This document shows, piece by piece, positions 8,618-16,450 of a stretch of DNA of 22,106 nt. The stretch comes from Myxococcales bacterium (lineage in GTDB: Bacteria; Myxococcota; Myxococcia; Myxococcales; Myxococcaceae), in contig PMBV01000334.1 in the NCBI GenBank assembly GCA_003153055.1, positions 1-22,106 on the forward strand, in the 5' to 3' direction. The notes beneath the pieces are model-generated. The model had not been told where the DNA came from. It saw only the letters and a list, made by a program, of their open reading frames with translations, and searched no databases. Position 1 is the stretch's first letter. Each line of letters starts with the position of its first letter. The position numbers were made by a program, and so were the translations under genes.

Positions 8618-9026
8618 ATGTCGACCGCGCGACGCCTCCACTATTCCTACGCCGAGTACCTCGACGCGCTGGCGATGAGCGAGCTGCGGCTCGAATGCCG
8701 GCCTCTCGACGTTCCCCGACGTGAGCGTCGTATACGGTGAGCTCCAGCGGGCCCCGGAGGACAGACACGCCATTCTCAACCCGACCATCCTGGTCGAGGT
8801 CCTGAGCCCGTCGACAGAGGAGTACGACTGCGGCGAGAAGCTCCGGCATTACCAGGCCATTCCGTCCCTCCAACTGGTGCTCCTGGTCGCCCACGACACC
8901 CAGCGGGTCACCGTGGTTCGCCGGACGAGCTCAGACTGGGAGCGGTCGCCGGTGGTCGAGTCGGTGGATCTCCCCGGCGGGGGGAAGCTCGTGCTCACCG
9001 AGCTGTACGGGCCGGGCGAGGGCTGA
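8618..9026 (+). pseudogene. Uma2-family (DUF820, PD-(D/E)XK) endonuclease remnant with internal deletion
   Basis: Uma2 proteins are small nuclease-fold proteins, often mobile and found in many copies in myxobacteria and cyanobacteria. Here both ends of the gene are recognisable but lie in different frames. From ATG 8618, with GAGG just upstream, the frame encodes a typical N-terminus (YSYAEYLDALAMSELRLE) and then hits a stop at the TGA near 8738. From about 8697 a second frame gives the family core: FPDVSVVYGEL with the PD aspartate, then LVEVLSPST with the EVL motif, continuing to the end at 9026. The roughly 70-80 residues normally lying between these parts are missing, so a deletion joined the two ends out of frame. 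A GTG at 8721 could start a truncated 101-residue product, but it would lack half of the fold. A decayed gene is the best reading. Confidence 0.8.
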
Positions 9027-9056
9027 CGTCCGCGGTGCCGGTGTGGTCGGTTCTCG

Positions 9057-9314
9057 TCAGTACACGGGGGTGTACAGTTCGGCGATCCGCTCGACCTCCG
9101 CCTGGAAGCAGAGCTTCGAGGGGCCCGACCCCATCACCCATCGGTTGACGTTGACCTCGTAGTTGATGACGACCGCTTCATCCTTGCAGTTGCGGCACAC
9201 CCACTCCTCCTCCCGGTGCTTTCGACAGTTCACGACGCACTTCGCAAACTGGTTCCCCTCGTGGATCGTCGTGCCGCAGAGACAGCATTGCGTGTTCGAG
9301 CTCGGTCCAGGCAT
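9057..9314 (-). CDS. Small Cys-rich, probable zinc-binding protein (85 aa)
   Basis: The ATG at 9314 has a strong GGAGG seven bases upstream on the minus strand, which decides this start. A much longer reading frame on this strand extends upstream, but it is only the shadow of the J-domain gene. The 85-residue product has paired cysteines in QCCLCG, KCVVNC and VCRNC, spaced like a zinc ribbon or treble clef, and a Cys near the C-terminus. There is no signal peptide, so it should be cytoplasmic. It is divergent from the J-domain/zinc-ribbon gene, with 162 bp between the two starts. I do not recognise a named family; metal binding is inferred from the cysteine spacing only. Confidence 0.7.
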   Translation of the reverse strand: MPGPSSNTQCCLCGTTIHEGNQFAKCVVNCRKHREEEWVCRNCKDEAVVINYEVNVNRWVMGSGPSKLCFQAEVERIAELYTPVY

Positions 9315-9476
9315 GACATCCTCCGTCGAATCGAATGGAACACCACTGAGAGAGTGCTGCCGCTCGACGGTACGCTCGGTCCGTCCACGATTCCACTTGG
9401 AACCCGGCTCGCCCAGGCGGATCCGGTGCCACTGCTTTCGCACAACCCGATGAGGGGGTGATAGACGTCGACGTGC
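9315..9476. promoter_or_regulatory. Divergent intergenic region between the Cys-rich gene and the J-domain gene
   Basis: Promoters for both flanking genes must lie here if they are not read through from elsewhere. No clear -35/-10 pair is visible. ACGTCGACGT at 9465-9474 is a perfect 10-base palindrome ending two bases before the ATG at 9477, in the position usually taken by a ribosome site. A GAGGGGG run at 9452-9458 is too far from the ATG for a normal Shine-Dalgarno. Confidence 0.3.
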
Positions 9477-11333
9477 ATGGCTCGCCGCAAGAAGTCTCGG
9501 GCGACGACGGCCCTGGTCGTCGCCGATGATCCCGAGCGCAACCGCCTCAGGGAGCTCAAAGCGAAGCTGGGCCAGCGCCGCGATGACATCGCCGAGCTCG
9601 ATCTCGAAATCGAAACCCTCCGTGGCGAGCTCTCGACCTTCGAGGCGTCGTACCGGGTCCGCATCGCCGACGAGAGCCAGGCCCTCCAGCGCGTCGAGCG
9701 ACTCCTCCTGCACTTCGAGCGGTGGACCGAGCTGCTCCGAGAGACCCGACCCACGGCCGTGCCCCTCCAGGCCGAGCGGCTCGACTCCCGCAGAGCCCGC
9801 GAGCTGGGAGAGCAACCGCCGGGCCCGCTCCCCGACCAGAGCGCCTCCGACTCCGAGGCGGGCCAGCCCCTCGAGGCACCGGCCAAACCGCCCGACCGAC
9901 TCAAGGCCGCCTACCGCGCGCTGGCCCGCCGCTTCCACCCGGACCTCGCCCGCACCGAGGAAGAGCGAGTGCAGCTCAGCGAGCGCATGGCCCGCATCAA
10001 CGCCATATACCGTGACGGCGACGTCGATCGCCTCGAGGTCATGGTCGAGCAAGCCAAGGGCGGCGAAGTCGACGACACCGAGGCCGAGCTCGGTGAGCAG
10101 CTCGCGCTCCTCGAGGAACGACTCGCCTGGTTCGACGTGGTGCTCGAGAACCTCGCCAGCGAGCGCACCGCCCTCGAGCGAACGCCGACCTGCGTCCTCC
10201 TGCGCGAAGTGGAGAAGGCCTCCAGCCGCGGCCACGACCACCTCGTCGAGATCAAACGAGGGCTCCGCTCTCGAATCGAGAAGTCGTATACCCTCATCAA
10301 GACCGCCGCCTACCAGCTGGAGTCCGAGGTGAAGCGCTTCAACAGCCGAGCCAGCTCGTTGACCACCCGGCAGGCCGAGGCCCTCGAGCGGAGCTTCGAC
10401 CCGTTCTCGGACAAGCGCGTGGTGCGCCTGGGCCTCGAGGAGCTCAAGAGCCTCGCCGCCCACCCCGCCGCCCGCCAGCTCGCCGAGCGCCTCGAGCGCG
10501 AAGCCGAGACGCGGCCCGCCGTGCTCCGGCTGCTCCTCTTCACGTACATCGCCGAGCTCTCCAAATTCCCTTTGCCTGGCCTCGAGCGCTTCGCCGACAT
10601 CAGCGTGAGGCTCGCGGCCCTGGCTCGGCCCCAGGAGCTCCACGCCACCCTCGAGCGAGCGCTGGTCGACGCCGATGCCTGGGTTGAATTCGGCGTCCGC
10701 AAGGCGTCCGAGCGCGTGGCCCACCTGGGCCTCCGGTTCCGGGGCGAGGCGGTGCGCGAGGCCCTCCCGGTGATGCTGCGCGCCCTGCCCATTCGCCGGG
10801 AGCTCCGCCGAGTGCTCGGTGTGCTGGGCGAGCGCGAGAGCTGCCCAGCCTGCGCCACCGAGGTCTTCGCCGTGCCCCTCTTCCGCACCCATGGGCTCGA
10901 TGACTTCCGCTCGCTCGTGTGCCCCCGCTGCGGAGCCACCCTCAAGAGCTACTGGATGCCCAAGGGCCAAGACGTGCAGGCGGTGCTGAACGACGCCTTC
11001 CTCGACTTCGAGCTGGTGACCGAGTGGTCCTTCCGCCTCGGACGGAGCAGCTTCGGCGTGCAGCTCTTGCCGCTTCAGGTCGACGAGCTCGACGTGGGGC
11101 GCCTCAAACGCCGGGTGTTCGATGACGTCTTTCAGCGCTACCAGCTCGAGGTCGAGCTCGGCCAGCTCCACCTCGTGCAGGACGGGGTGGTAGTGAACGA
11201 GAAGACTCCGCTGAGCCAACTGACCTCGACCAGCTTCGTGCTCACGCTCGAAGAGAGCGCCCCGATGCGCGAGGACGAAGCCCTCGAGATGGTGCTCCAC
11301 CGGGTGCGCAATCGCTTCAGAAGTGGAAGCTGA
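9477..11333 (+). CDS. J-domain protein with coiled coil and C-terminal zinc ribbon
   Basis: This is a 618-residue cytoplasmic protein. Residues 1-110 are basic and then heptad-rich, a likely coiled coil. A Pro/Ala-rich linker leads to a J domain (about 140-180) with YRALARRFHPDLA, including the HPD triad at 154-156 that stimulates DnaK-type ATPases. After another helical stretch (to about 450), two CxxC pairs (C456/C459 in CPAC, C482/C485 in CPRC) form a zinc ribbon, followed by a mixed alpha/beta tail to the end. Lacking the Gly/Phe region and the repeated zinc centre of DnaJ, it is a class III J protein, a dedicated co-chaperone of unknown client. Its 3' end overlaps the convergent gene by 17 bases. 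The start at 9477 has a weak ribosome site, so a nearby alternative is possible. Confidence 0.85.
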   Translation: MARRKKSRATTALVVADDPERNRLRELKAKLGQRRDDIAELDLEIETLRGELSTFEASYRVRIADESQALQRVERLLLHFERWTELLRETRPTAVPLQAERLDSRRARELGEQPPGPLPDQSASDSEAGQPLEAPAKPPDRLKAAYRALARRFHPDLARTEEERVQLSERMARINAIYRDGDVDRLEVMVEQAKGGEVDDTEAELGEQLALLEERLAWFDVVLENLASERTALERTPTCVLLREVEKASSRGHDHLVEIKRGLRSRIEKSYTLIKTAAYQLESEVKRFNSRASSLTTRQAEALERSFDPFSDKRVVRLGLEELKSLAAHPAARQLAERLEREAETRPAVLRLLLFTYIAELSKFPLPGLERFADISVRLAALARPQELHATLERALVDADAWVEFGVRKASERVAHLGLRFRGEAVREALPVMLRALPIRRELRRVLGVLGERESCPACATEVFAVPLFRTHGLDDFRSLVCPRCGATLKSYWMPKGQDVQAVLNDAFLDFELVTEWSFRLGRSSFGVQLLPLQVDELDVGRLKRRVFDDVFQRYQLEVELGQLHLVQDGVVVNEKTPLSQLTSTSFVLTLEESAPMREDEALEMVLHRVRNRFRSGS

Positions 11334-11751
11334 ACCGGCCGAGCAACAGGGCCGATGGCTGCAGCCACCCGGCCTCCACCGACAGCTCGAAGGCGCCGAA
11401 CAACACCCCGATGGCCATGCCCGCGTGGGCCCTCAGGAAGTCAGGCCTCCCCAGCACGAACCACGGCCCACCCAAGGGCTCGAGGAAGATGCGCTTGATG
11501 CGAAAGCGGAGCAGCACGTCGATGGGAATGGCGACCTCTGGGTAGCCTCCCGGGAGGTTCAGCGCGACCCCGGACCGCAGTCCGATTCGTACCACCTCGC
11601 CCAGGGCCTGGTGCACCGAGAGCGTCACCTGAAACTGCGGAGCGGCGGGGCCGAACCAAACCCCACCGGCAGCCTCGATGGAGACGCCCACCGCCGAGGC
11701 CGTTCCCGACGTCATCAACACCGCGCACAGGACGAGAGCCCGCATGGGCAT
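11317..11751 (-). CDS. Small exported beta-barrel-like outer membrane protein (144 aa)
   Basis: The protein begins with a clear signal peptide (MRALVLCAVLMTSGTASA, likely cut after ASA near residue 20). The mature part is made of alternating hydrophobic stretches separated by Gly/Pro turns, and ends in FSFHF. A terminal Phe is typical of proteins handled by the Bam outer-membrane assembly machinery. At about 124 mature residues it is close to the size of an eight-strand barrel. I cannot name the family. Two methionines (11751, 11745) could start the protein. An AGGT lies about ten bases upstream of the first. It is convergent with the J-domain gene, whose last 17 bases it overlaps, and divergent from the hybrid kinase at 11903. 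Confidence 0.75.
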   Translation of the reverse strand: MPMRALVLCAVLMTSGTASAVGVSIEAAGGVWFGPAAPQFQVTLSVHQALGEVVRIGLRSGVALNLPGGYPEVAIPIDVLLRFRIKRIFLEPLGGPWFVLGRPDFLRAHAGMAIGVLFGAFELSVEAGWLQPSALLLGRFSFHF

Positions 11752-11803
11752 GAAGCTACCTGACTCCTGTCTCGGGCAGGGAAACTGAAGCTGAATCTAC
11801 AAT

Positions 11804-11820
11804 CAGAAGAGATTCTTCTG
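11804..11820. promoter_or_regulatory. Perfect 7-bp-arm palindrome in the divergent promoter region (candidate operator)
   Basis: CAGAAGA-GAT-TCTTCTG is a perfect inverted repeat lying between the starts of the beta-barrel gene (11751, minus) and the hybrid kinase gene (11903, plus). It sits in an A/T-richer island than the surrounding DNA. The symmetry and place fit a dimeric regulator site controlling one or both genes; no regulator is assigned. Confidence 0.45.
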
Positions 11821-11902
11821 TGGCTTCACCACCGGCACAAGTGAGAGGAGAGTAGAGAACGTGGGATGGTGTAGGTCGGGAGCCGAGAAGGAACGCGCAA
11901 CC

Positions 11903-13429
11903 ATGATGTCTCAAGAAGCCTTCTTCGCCGTGTGGGATCGACTGCTGGATCCAGTGCTCCTCGTGGACGTGGAGCAGCGAGTCCGACACGTCAACCTCGA
12001 GGCTGAGAAGCTGCTGCGAGTCGAGGCCGAGCTGGTGGTGGGAAAGCTCATCGACGCTCTGCTCCCGCTGCCGATTCGAGAACGACACCGGGCCGTGGCC
12101 CAAGCCTTCATCGAGTCGGGTGAGCAGCGACGGAGGCTCTCTCACCCTCGCCTCATCAAGGCTCGTCGAGGCGATGGCGTGGAGGTGCCGGTCGAGGTCG
12201 CCATCTCGACCGCCGACGTCGTGGGCGAGCGCTTCTTCGTGTTGGTGCTGCGAGACCTGAGCGAACAGCTCACCCTGCAGGACGAGGCGGCCGCCCTCAC
12301 CCAGCGCCTGGCCCGCATCGAGCGCCTCGAGGCCCTCACCACTCTGAGCGCCGGGCTGGGCCGTGAAGTGCTCGCCGCGCTCGATGTGCTGCAGGCCCAC
12401 GCGCTGCGCAGCCGGGCGATGCTCGAGCCGACGAGCCCTCCGTGGCGGGAGTTCGAGCCGATGCTCGCCGCCATCGAGAAGGCCCGGGGGCGGGTCAGCG
12501 ACGTGACGCGCTTTGGCCAGGTCGGCTCGCCGGCGGGGCCTTCGTTGGTCGACCCGACGGCCATCGTGCGCCGAGCAGGCGAGGTGGCGGACCGGGGAGC
12601 CTCCGCGAACGTCACGGTGACGACCACCATCGACGCTCCGCTCCCGAAGGTGTGGGTGGTGCCGCACGAGCTCGAGCAAGCGCTCGCCAATCTGCTCGCC
12701 AACGGGATGGAGGCCATGCATGCCCGAGGCGGCCGACTGGCCCTGGTCGCCCGCGCGGTCGCCCTCGACGCGCCGCTCACCTGCACCACGCTGACCCTGA
12801 CCACGGGCGCCTGGCTCAGCATCGCCGTGGGAGACGAAGGCGAGGGCATCACCGACTCGGTCCTGCCGTACGTGTTCGACCCGTTCTTCAGCACCAAGCC
12901 TCGGGAGCCACGGGGCGCCGGACGAGGCCTGGGCCTGGCCATGGTGTATGGCTTTGCCCGGGGCGCTGGCGGGGCCATCGATGTCGAGACGAAGGTGGGG
13001 CGAGGGAGCCGCTTCTCCCTCTTCCTGCCGGTGGCGAGCGACACCGCCTCGAGCCACCCGCCAGTCGCCTCGGCCGAGCTCGGGAGGAAGGTACGCCGGG
13101 TGCTGCTGGTCGACCCCGATGTCTTCGTCGCCCGCGCACTGAAGCGAACGCTCGAGCTGCTCGGCCACGCCTGCCATGTCAGCACCCATGCCGCCGATGC
13201 GCTGTCTTTGGTGCGGCTGGATCCAGGTGCCTTCGACCTCGTGGTGTGCGAGCTCAATTTGCCGTCGATGAGAGGTGATGAGCTGGCCTATCGACTGTCC
13301 ATCATTCGGCCGGGGCTCACGGTGTGTGTCATGGGGCCAGCGGATCGCCTGCCTCGGGCCGATGGCTTCCGGGTGCTGCCCAAGCCAGTGACGGCGAGCG
13401 ACATCGACGTGGTGCTCCGCTCACAGTAG
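11903..13429 (+). CDS. Hybrid histidine kinase-like protein with substituted phosphorylation sites (PAS-HisKA-HATPase-REC)
   Basis: Numbered from ATG 11903, the protein has 508 residues. A PAS domain (about 5-120) is followed by a dimerisation helix, a HATPase_c domain (about 220-375) and a receiver (about 390-508). The ATPase motifs look intact: N box NLLANGMEAM, G1 DEGEGI, F box FDPFFSTK and G2 GRGLGLA. The dimerisation helix reads AGLGREVLAAL where the family has AGxAHExxNPL, putting Arg154 at the phosphoacceptor His. The receiver reads VVCELNLP, with Glu450 at the phospho-Asp and Gly at the Ser/Thr; Lys494 is kept. It is therefore probably a pseudokinase or ligand-controlled scaffold. There is no membrane segment, so it should be cytoplasmic. 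AAGGA at 11888-11892 supports ATG 11903; a GTG at 11861 would add 14 residues. It ends at a strong terminator. Confidence 0.85.
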   Translation: MMSQEAFFAVWDRLLDPVLLVDVEQRVRHVNLEAEKLLRVEAELVVGKLIDALLPLPIRERHRAVAQAFIESGEQRRRLSHPRLIKARRGDGVEVPVEVAISTADVVGERFFVLVLRDLSEQLTLQDEAAALTQRLARIERLEALTTLSAGLGREVLAALDVLQAHALRSRAMLEPTSPPWREFEPMLAAIEKARGRVSDVTRFGQVGSPAGPSLVDPTAIVRRAGEVADRGASANVTVTTTIDAPLPKVWVVPHELEQALANLLANGMEAMHARGGRLALVARAVALDAPLTCTTLTLTTGAWLSIAVGDEGEGITDSVLPYVFDPFFSTKPREPRGAGRGLGLAMVYGFARGAGGAIDVETKVGRGSRFSLFLPVASDTASSHPPVASAELGRKVRRVLLVDPDVFVARALKRTLELLGHACHVSTHAADALSLVRLDPGAFDLVVCELNLPSMRGDELAYRLSIIRPGLTVCVMGPADRLPRADGFRVLPKPVTASDIDVVLRSQ

Positions 13430-13509
13430 AGAAGAGGGCGCGCCCCGAGACGACCGAGCCCAGAGGGCGCCACCGGTGAGTCCTCCGACACCTGGCCGGA
13501 GACACCCGA

Positions 13510-13550
13510 GGAGAGGAGCGCCTTGGCTCGACGACGCTCCTCTCCGATTG
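13510..13550 (+). terminator. Rho-independent-type terminator shared by convergent genes
   Basis: GGAGAGGAGCG (13510-13520) and CGCTCCTCTCC (13535-13545) are perfect 11-base arms around a 14-base loop. On the plus strand the stem is followed by GATTGTTT, a moderate T-run, so it should end the hybrid kinase transcript. It lies 13 bases past the stop of the convergent small ORF and may work in both directions. Confidence 0.75.
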
Positions 13551-13557
13551 TTTGGTC

Positions 13558-13728
13558 TCATCTGCCACGTCGGTGACGCTGCCCCCGTCGCAAGGAGACG
13601 CCATTGAAGCGTCGCCCTCCGAGGGAGAACGAGGCACGCACCTGCTGGGGCGGCTTCGGACGAGCTGGTTGAATGGCCACGACTAGACGACCCGGCGAAC
13701 CCGGGCGAGACGACTTGTTCTTGGGCAT
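13558..13728 (-). CDS. Small basic protein (56 aa), hypothetical
   Basis: From ATG 13728 this frame encodes a 56-residue, Arg/Pro-rich protein (MPKNKSSRPGSPG..., ending RRGQRHRRGR). A GGAG lies seven bases before the ATG on the minus strand, and the stop sits 12 bases before the strong hairpin at 13510-13545, so ribosome site, frame and terminator agree. The high Arg/Lys content without acidic residues would suit a nucleic-acid-binding peptide. No family is recognised, and overlapping frames on the same strand are longer but lack a ribosome site. Its reality rests on the flanking signals. Confidence 0.5.
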   Translation of the reverse strand: MPKNKSSRPGSPGRLVVAIQPARPKPPQQVRASFSLGGRRFNGVSLRRGQRHRRGR

Positions 13729-13990
13729 AGCGACACTCCGTTCGACGAAACGATTGCACTGCGCTGCGGTCGTTTGGTTAGCGAGCGGAGATCATGGTTG
13801 GCGTTCCCCGAGGGAGCCGAGGTGATTCTTCTCACAGGCCCACATTCGCAGTCAAGCCAGGCACCGCGGATGATGCCGGTGGACTCACGGGTGATGGCCT
13901 GCCCTTGGGTGAGGCGCGACGACGACAGGCAAACGCCACGGCGGCGTCCGCGTCGTTGCTTTGCTTCAACGCGTGCAGCGGCTTGCCCGG
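13729..13990. other. Intergenic stretch between the basic ORF and the MASE3 hybrid kinase
   Basis: I see no convincing gene here. A minus-strand frame is open across most of it (for example AITRESTGIIRGAWL near 13840-13900), but it has no start with a ribosome site and is not recognised. A weak ACGCC/GGCGT hairpin (13933-13947) lies past the kinase stop and could be a poor terminator. The promoter of the small basic ORF should lie near 13740-13800. Confidence 0.3.
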
Positions 13991-16450
13991 TCAGCCGGCG
14001 CTGGCTGACTGCCCGCCCCGGGCACCGAGGAGGTCCTCCACCGCATCGAGGAGCGCGTCGGGCGAGAAGGGCTTGGCCAGGAAGCCCGTCCCCGGGCCGT
14101 CCTCGCCGCGTACGAAATCCTCACCCGTGTACCCAGACATGAAGAGTACCCGGAGCCCCGGGCGGATCGCACGCAGCCGCCGCGCCAGCTCGTCCCCGCG
14201 AAGGCCCGGCATCACGACGTCGGTCACCAGCAGGTCCAGGCTCCGAAGGCGCTCGGCCGAGATCGCGAGCGCGTCCGATGCGTCGGTGGCCTCGATCACC
14301 GTGTGCCCCGCGCGGTCGAGCGCTCCTACCACCGCCTCGCGCACCTGCCGGTCGTCCTCCGCCACCAGGATTGTACGGGCGACGTGCGGAAACACCGCCC
14401 GGGGTCTCGTCTCGGCCGATGCGGCATCTGCCGCGACGCGCGGCAGGAACACCCGGAACACGGTACCCACGCCCGGCTGGCTCTCCACCGCGACATGCCC
14501 CCCGCACTGTCGGAGAATTCCGTGGACCGTCGCGAGTCCGAGCCCCGTCCCCTTCCCAGGTCCCTTCGTCGTGAAGAACGGCTCGAAGATGTGGCTCAGC
14601 AGCTCCGGCGCCATGCCGCACCCGTCGTCGGCGACGGAGATGCGCACGAACCGGCCCGCGTGGATGCCGAGCTGCTGACGGGCCTCCTCCTGTCCGATCT
14701 CCGCCTCCGCGAGCTCGACTGCTATCCTGCCGCTCCCATTGGGCAGCGCGTCTCGGGCGTTCACCACCAGGTTGACGATCACCTGCTCGAGCTGGCCTGG
14801 ATCGACCCGCACCTTCGCCCCGCCAGAGGCCCCGTCAACGCTGAGCTTCACCGCCTCGCCAATCAGACGGCGCAGCAACGGCAACAGTTGGGCGATCAGC
14901 TCGGCAGGATCCAGGGTCCGCGGAACCACGACCTGCTTGCGGCTGAACGTGAGCAGCTGGCGCGTGAGGTTCGCCCCCCTGCGAGCGGCCACTTCGATTT
15001 CCTCCGCCTCGGGGCGCAGCGCCGAGCCCGCGGGCAGTTGCTCGAGGAGGGCATCGGTCGCCCCGAGAATCGCGGTGAGCAGGTTGTTGAAATCATGGGC
15101 GACCCCTCCGGCGAGCCGCCCCACCGACTCCATCCGTTGCGCGTGCTGCAACTGGTCCTGCATGCGGCTCCGCTCGGTTGCGTCCTCGAGGCCGATCACC
15201 GCGCCCTCGAACTGCCCCTCGGCCCCCAGGAGCGGCGCGCCAATCAGGTCGAGGATGACCAGCCGCCCGTCGGGCCAGCGAATTCCATGACGTGTCCGGA
15301 CCGGAGCTCGAGTGGCCTTGATGACCGAGAACGGCAGCTCCGCGGGATCGAGGGCAGCGCCCGTGGGGTCGCAAATCGACCACTCGGGGGCGTCGTAGCG
15401 TCGCTGCGTGATGACATCGCGGCTGAGACCAAGCAGGCGCTGCGCCTCCGCGTTGGCGTAGGCGACCATTCCTTCCGCGTCCACCCGCACCAGGGCGACC
15501 GGGCTCGACTCCATGATGGCGGCGACGCGATCGCGCTCCCGTCCGAGGGCGGCCCGCGCGTCCGCGTGGTGGTCCCGCTCCGCACGGAGGAGCCGGGCCG
15601 TCTCGACGAGGTCGCGGTGCGGGCGCTGAACCGAGTCGATGAACACCGCCCGGTAGACCAGGAGGTAGGACGCGAGCGCGTAGAGGTGCCCGAGGGCGTT
15701 CACCGTGTCTGTCATGTTCTGGAACAGGGTGAAGCAGGCCTCGGCGAGAATGCTCAGCGTGAGCGCGGAGAGGTAGAGGGCTCCGGGCGTCCCTCCCCGT
15801 GGCCGCTCCGTCCGCGCGTAGGCCACGATGGCGAGGGCGAAGGCGGCGATGATGACGTACTCCGCCCCGACCTTGAACGCGGTCAGCCCGACGCCGTCCA
15901 CCCAGGCCGCCGGGAGCGTCCCCGGGTGGAGCACCGTCGACCAGAAGGCCGCCACCCCGAGGGCGAGTCCCGCGGGCCCGAGCACCCAACGGCTGAAGGC
16001 GCGGCCGCTCGTGTCCGGGCGCACGAAGGCGCTGGTGAGGAGCCCTCCGGCCATGACGGCGCGCATCAGGAGCCAGAGCTGCGGGGCCTTGTTGAGGTTG
16101 AGAGAGTTCGAGGTGAAGAAGTCGGGCATCCCCGGGAAGCACAGGACGTGCAGGAGCGCGATGAGGCCGACCGCGAGGAACGTGCACGAGACGAAGAGGG
16201 CGTGGCGGTCCCGTGTCTGCCCGTGGGTGAACCAGCCAACCCCGAAGATGGAGAGATCCGTGACCACCCCGAGCAGCTCGACGAGGTCGTGAAAGGCGAG
16301 GTACTTCGGCCCGGGAATGACGAACTGGAGGGGCTCAGCGAAGAGCCGGATCAGCACGAGAGGGACGAGGCCGACCGCTCCGGTGATCGCGAGCGAGCGG
16401 AGGGCGGAGTCCCACCCTTGCATCCGCGAACCAGACCGTGCGGCAGCCAT
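13991..16450 (-). CDS. MASE3-domain hybrid histidine kinase (MASE3-PAS-HisKA-HATPase-REC)
   Basis: Counted from ATG 16450, the product has 819 residues. A GAGGA lies five bases upstream on the minus strand, which favours this start over one 16 codons earlier. The N-terminal 250 residues hold about seven membrane helices of MASE3 type (PGPKYLAFHDLVELLGVV), a small-signal sensory module. A coiled linker (about 270-310) is followed by a PAS domain (about 310-430) and HisKA with GGVAHDFNNLL (His452). HATPase_c follows, with motifs NLVVNARDAL, DDGCGM, FEPFFTTK and GTGLGLA. A C-terminal receiver has DLLVTDVVMPG (Asp744), MSG and FLAKPF. All catalytic residues are present, so it should pass phosphate from His452 to Asp744 and on to an unlinked partner. 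No response regulator gene is adjacent. Its receiver resembles that of the pseudokinase at 11903-13429 (both have RGDELAxRLxxIRPGL). Confidence 0.93.
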   Translation of the reverse strand: MAAARSGSRMQGWDSALRSLAITGAVGLVPLVLIRLFAEPLQFVIPGPKYLAFHDLVELLGVVTDLSIFGVGWFTHGQTRDRHALFVSCTFLAVGLIALLHVLCFPGMPDFFTSNSLNLNKAPQLWLLMRAVMAGGLLTSAFVRPDTSGRAFSRWVLGPAGLALGVAAFWSTVLHPGTLPAAWVDGVGLTAFKVGAEYVIIAAFALAIVAYARTERPRGGTPGALYLSALTLSILAEACFTLFQNMTDTVNALGHLYALASYLLVYRAVFIDSVQRPHRDLVETARLLRAERDHHADARAALGRERDRVAAIMESSPVALVRVDAEGMVAYANAEAQRLLGLSRDVITQRRYDAPEWSICDPTGAALDPAELPFSVIKATRAPVRTRHGIRWPDGRLVILDLIGAPLLGAEGQFEGAVIGLEDATERSRMQDQLQHAQRMESVGRLAGGVAHDFNNLLTAILGATDALLEQLPAGSALRPEAEEIEVAARRGANLTRQLLTFSRKQVVVPRTLDPAELIAQLLPLLRRLIGEAVKLSVDGASGGAKVRVDPGQLEQVIVNLVVNARDALPNGSGRIAVELAEAEIGQEEARQQLGIHAGRFVRISVADDGCGMAPELLSHIFEPFFTTKGPGKGTGLGLATVHGILRQCGGHVAVESQPGVGTVFRVFLPRVAADAASAETRPRAVFPHVARTILVAEDDRQVREAVVGALDRAGHTVIEATDASDALAISAERLRSLDLLVTDVVMPGLRGDELARRLRAIRPGLRVLFMSGYTGEDFVRGEDGPGTGFLAKPFSPDALLDAVEDLLGARGGQSASAG

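Noticed and set aside
8721..9026. An intact short Uma2 protein starting at GTG 8721
   Set aside because: It would begin in the middle of the core fold, and the true N-terminus is visible upstream in another frame, so a deletion remnant is the better reading.
9060..11300. A 747-codon minus-strand frame across the J-domain gene
   Set aside because: It is the antisense shadow of a GC-biased gene (repetitive Glu/Leu/Gly composition). Only its last 85 codons, with their own ribosome site, are a real gene.
13794..14678. A 294-codon plus-strand frame beginning in the intergenic region
   Set aside because: Most of it lies opposite the kinase receiver and ATPase domain; its product is Ser/Arg/Pro-rich without motifs.
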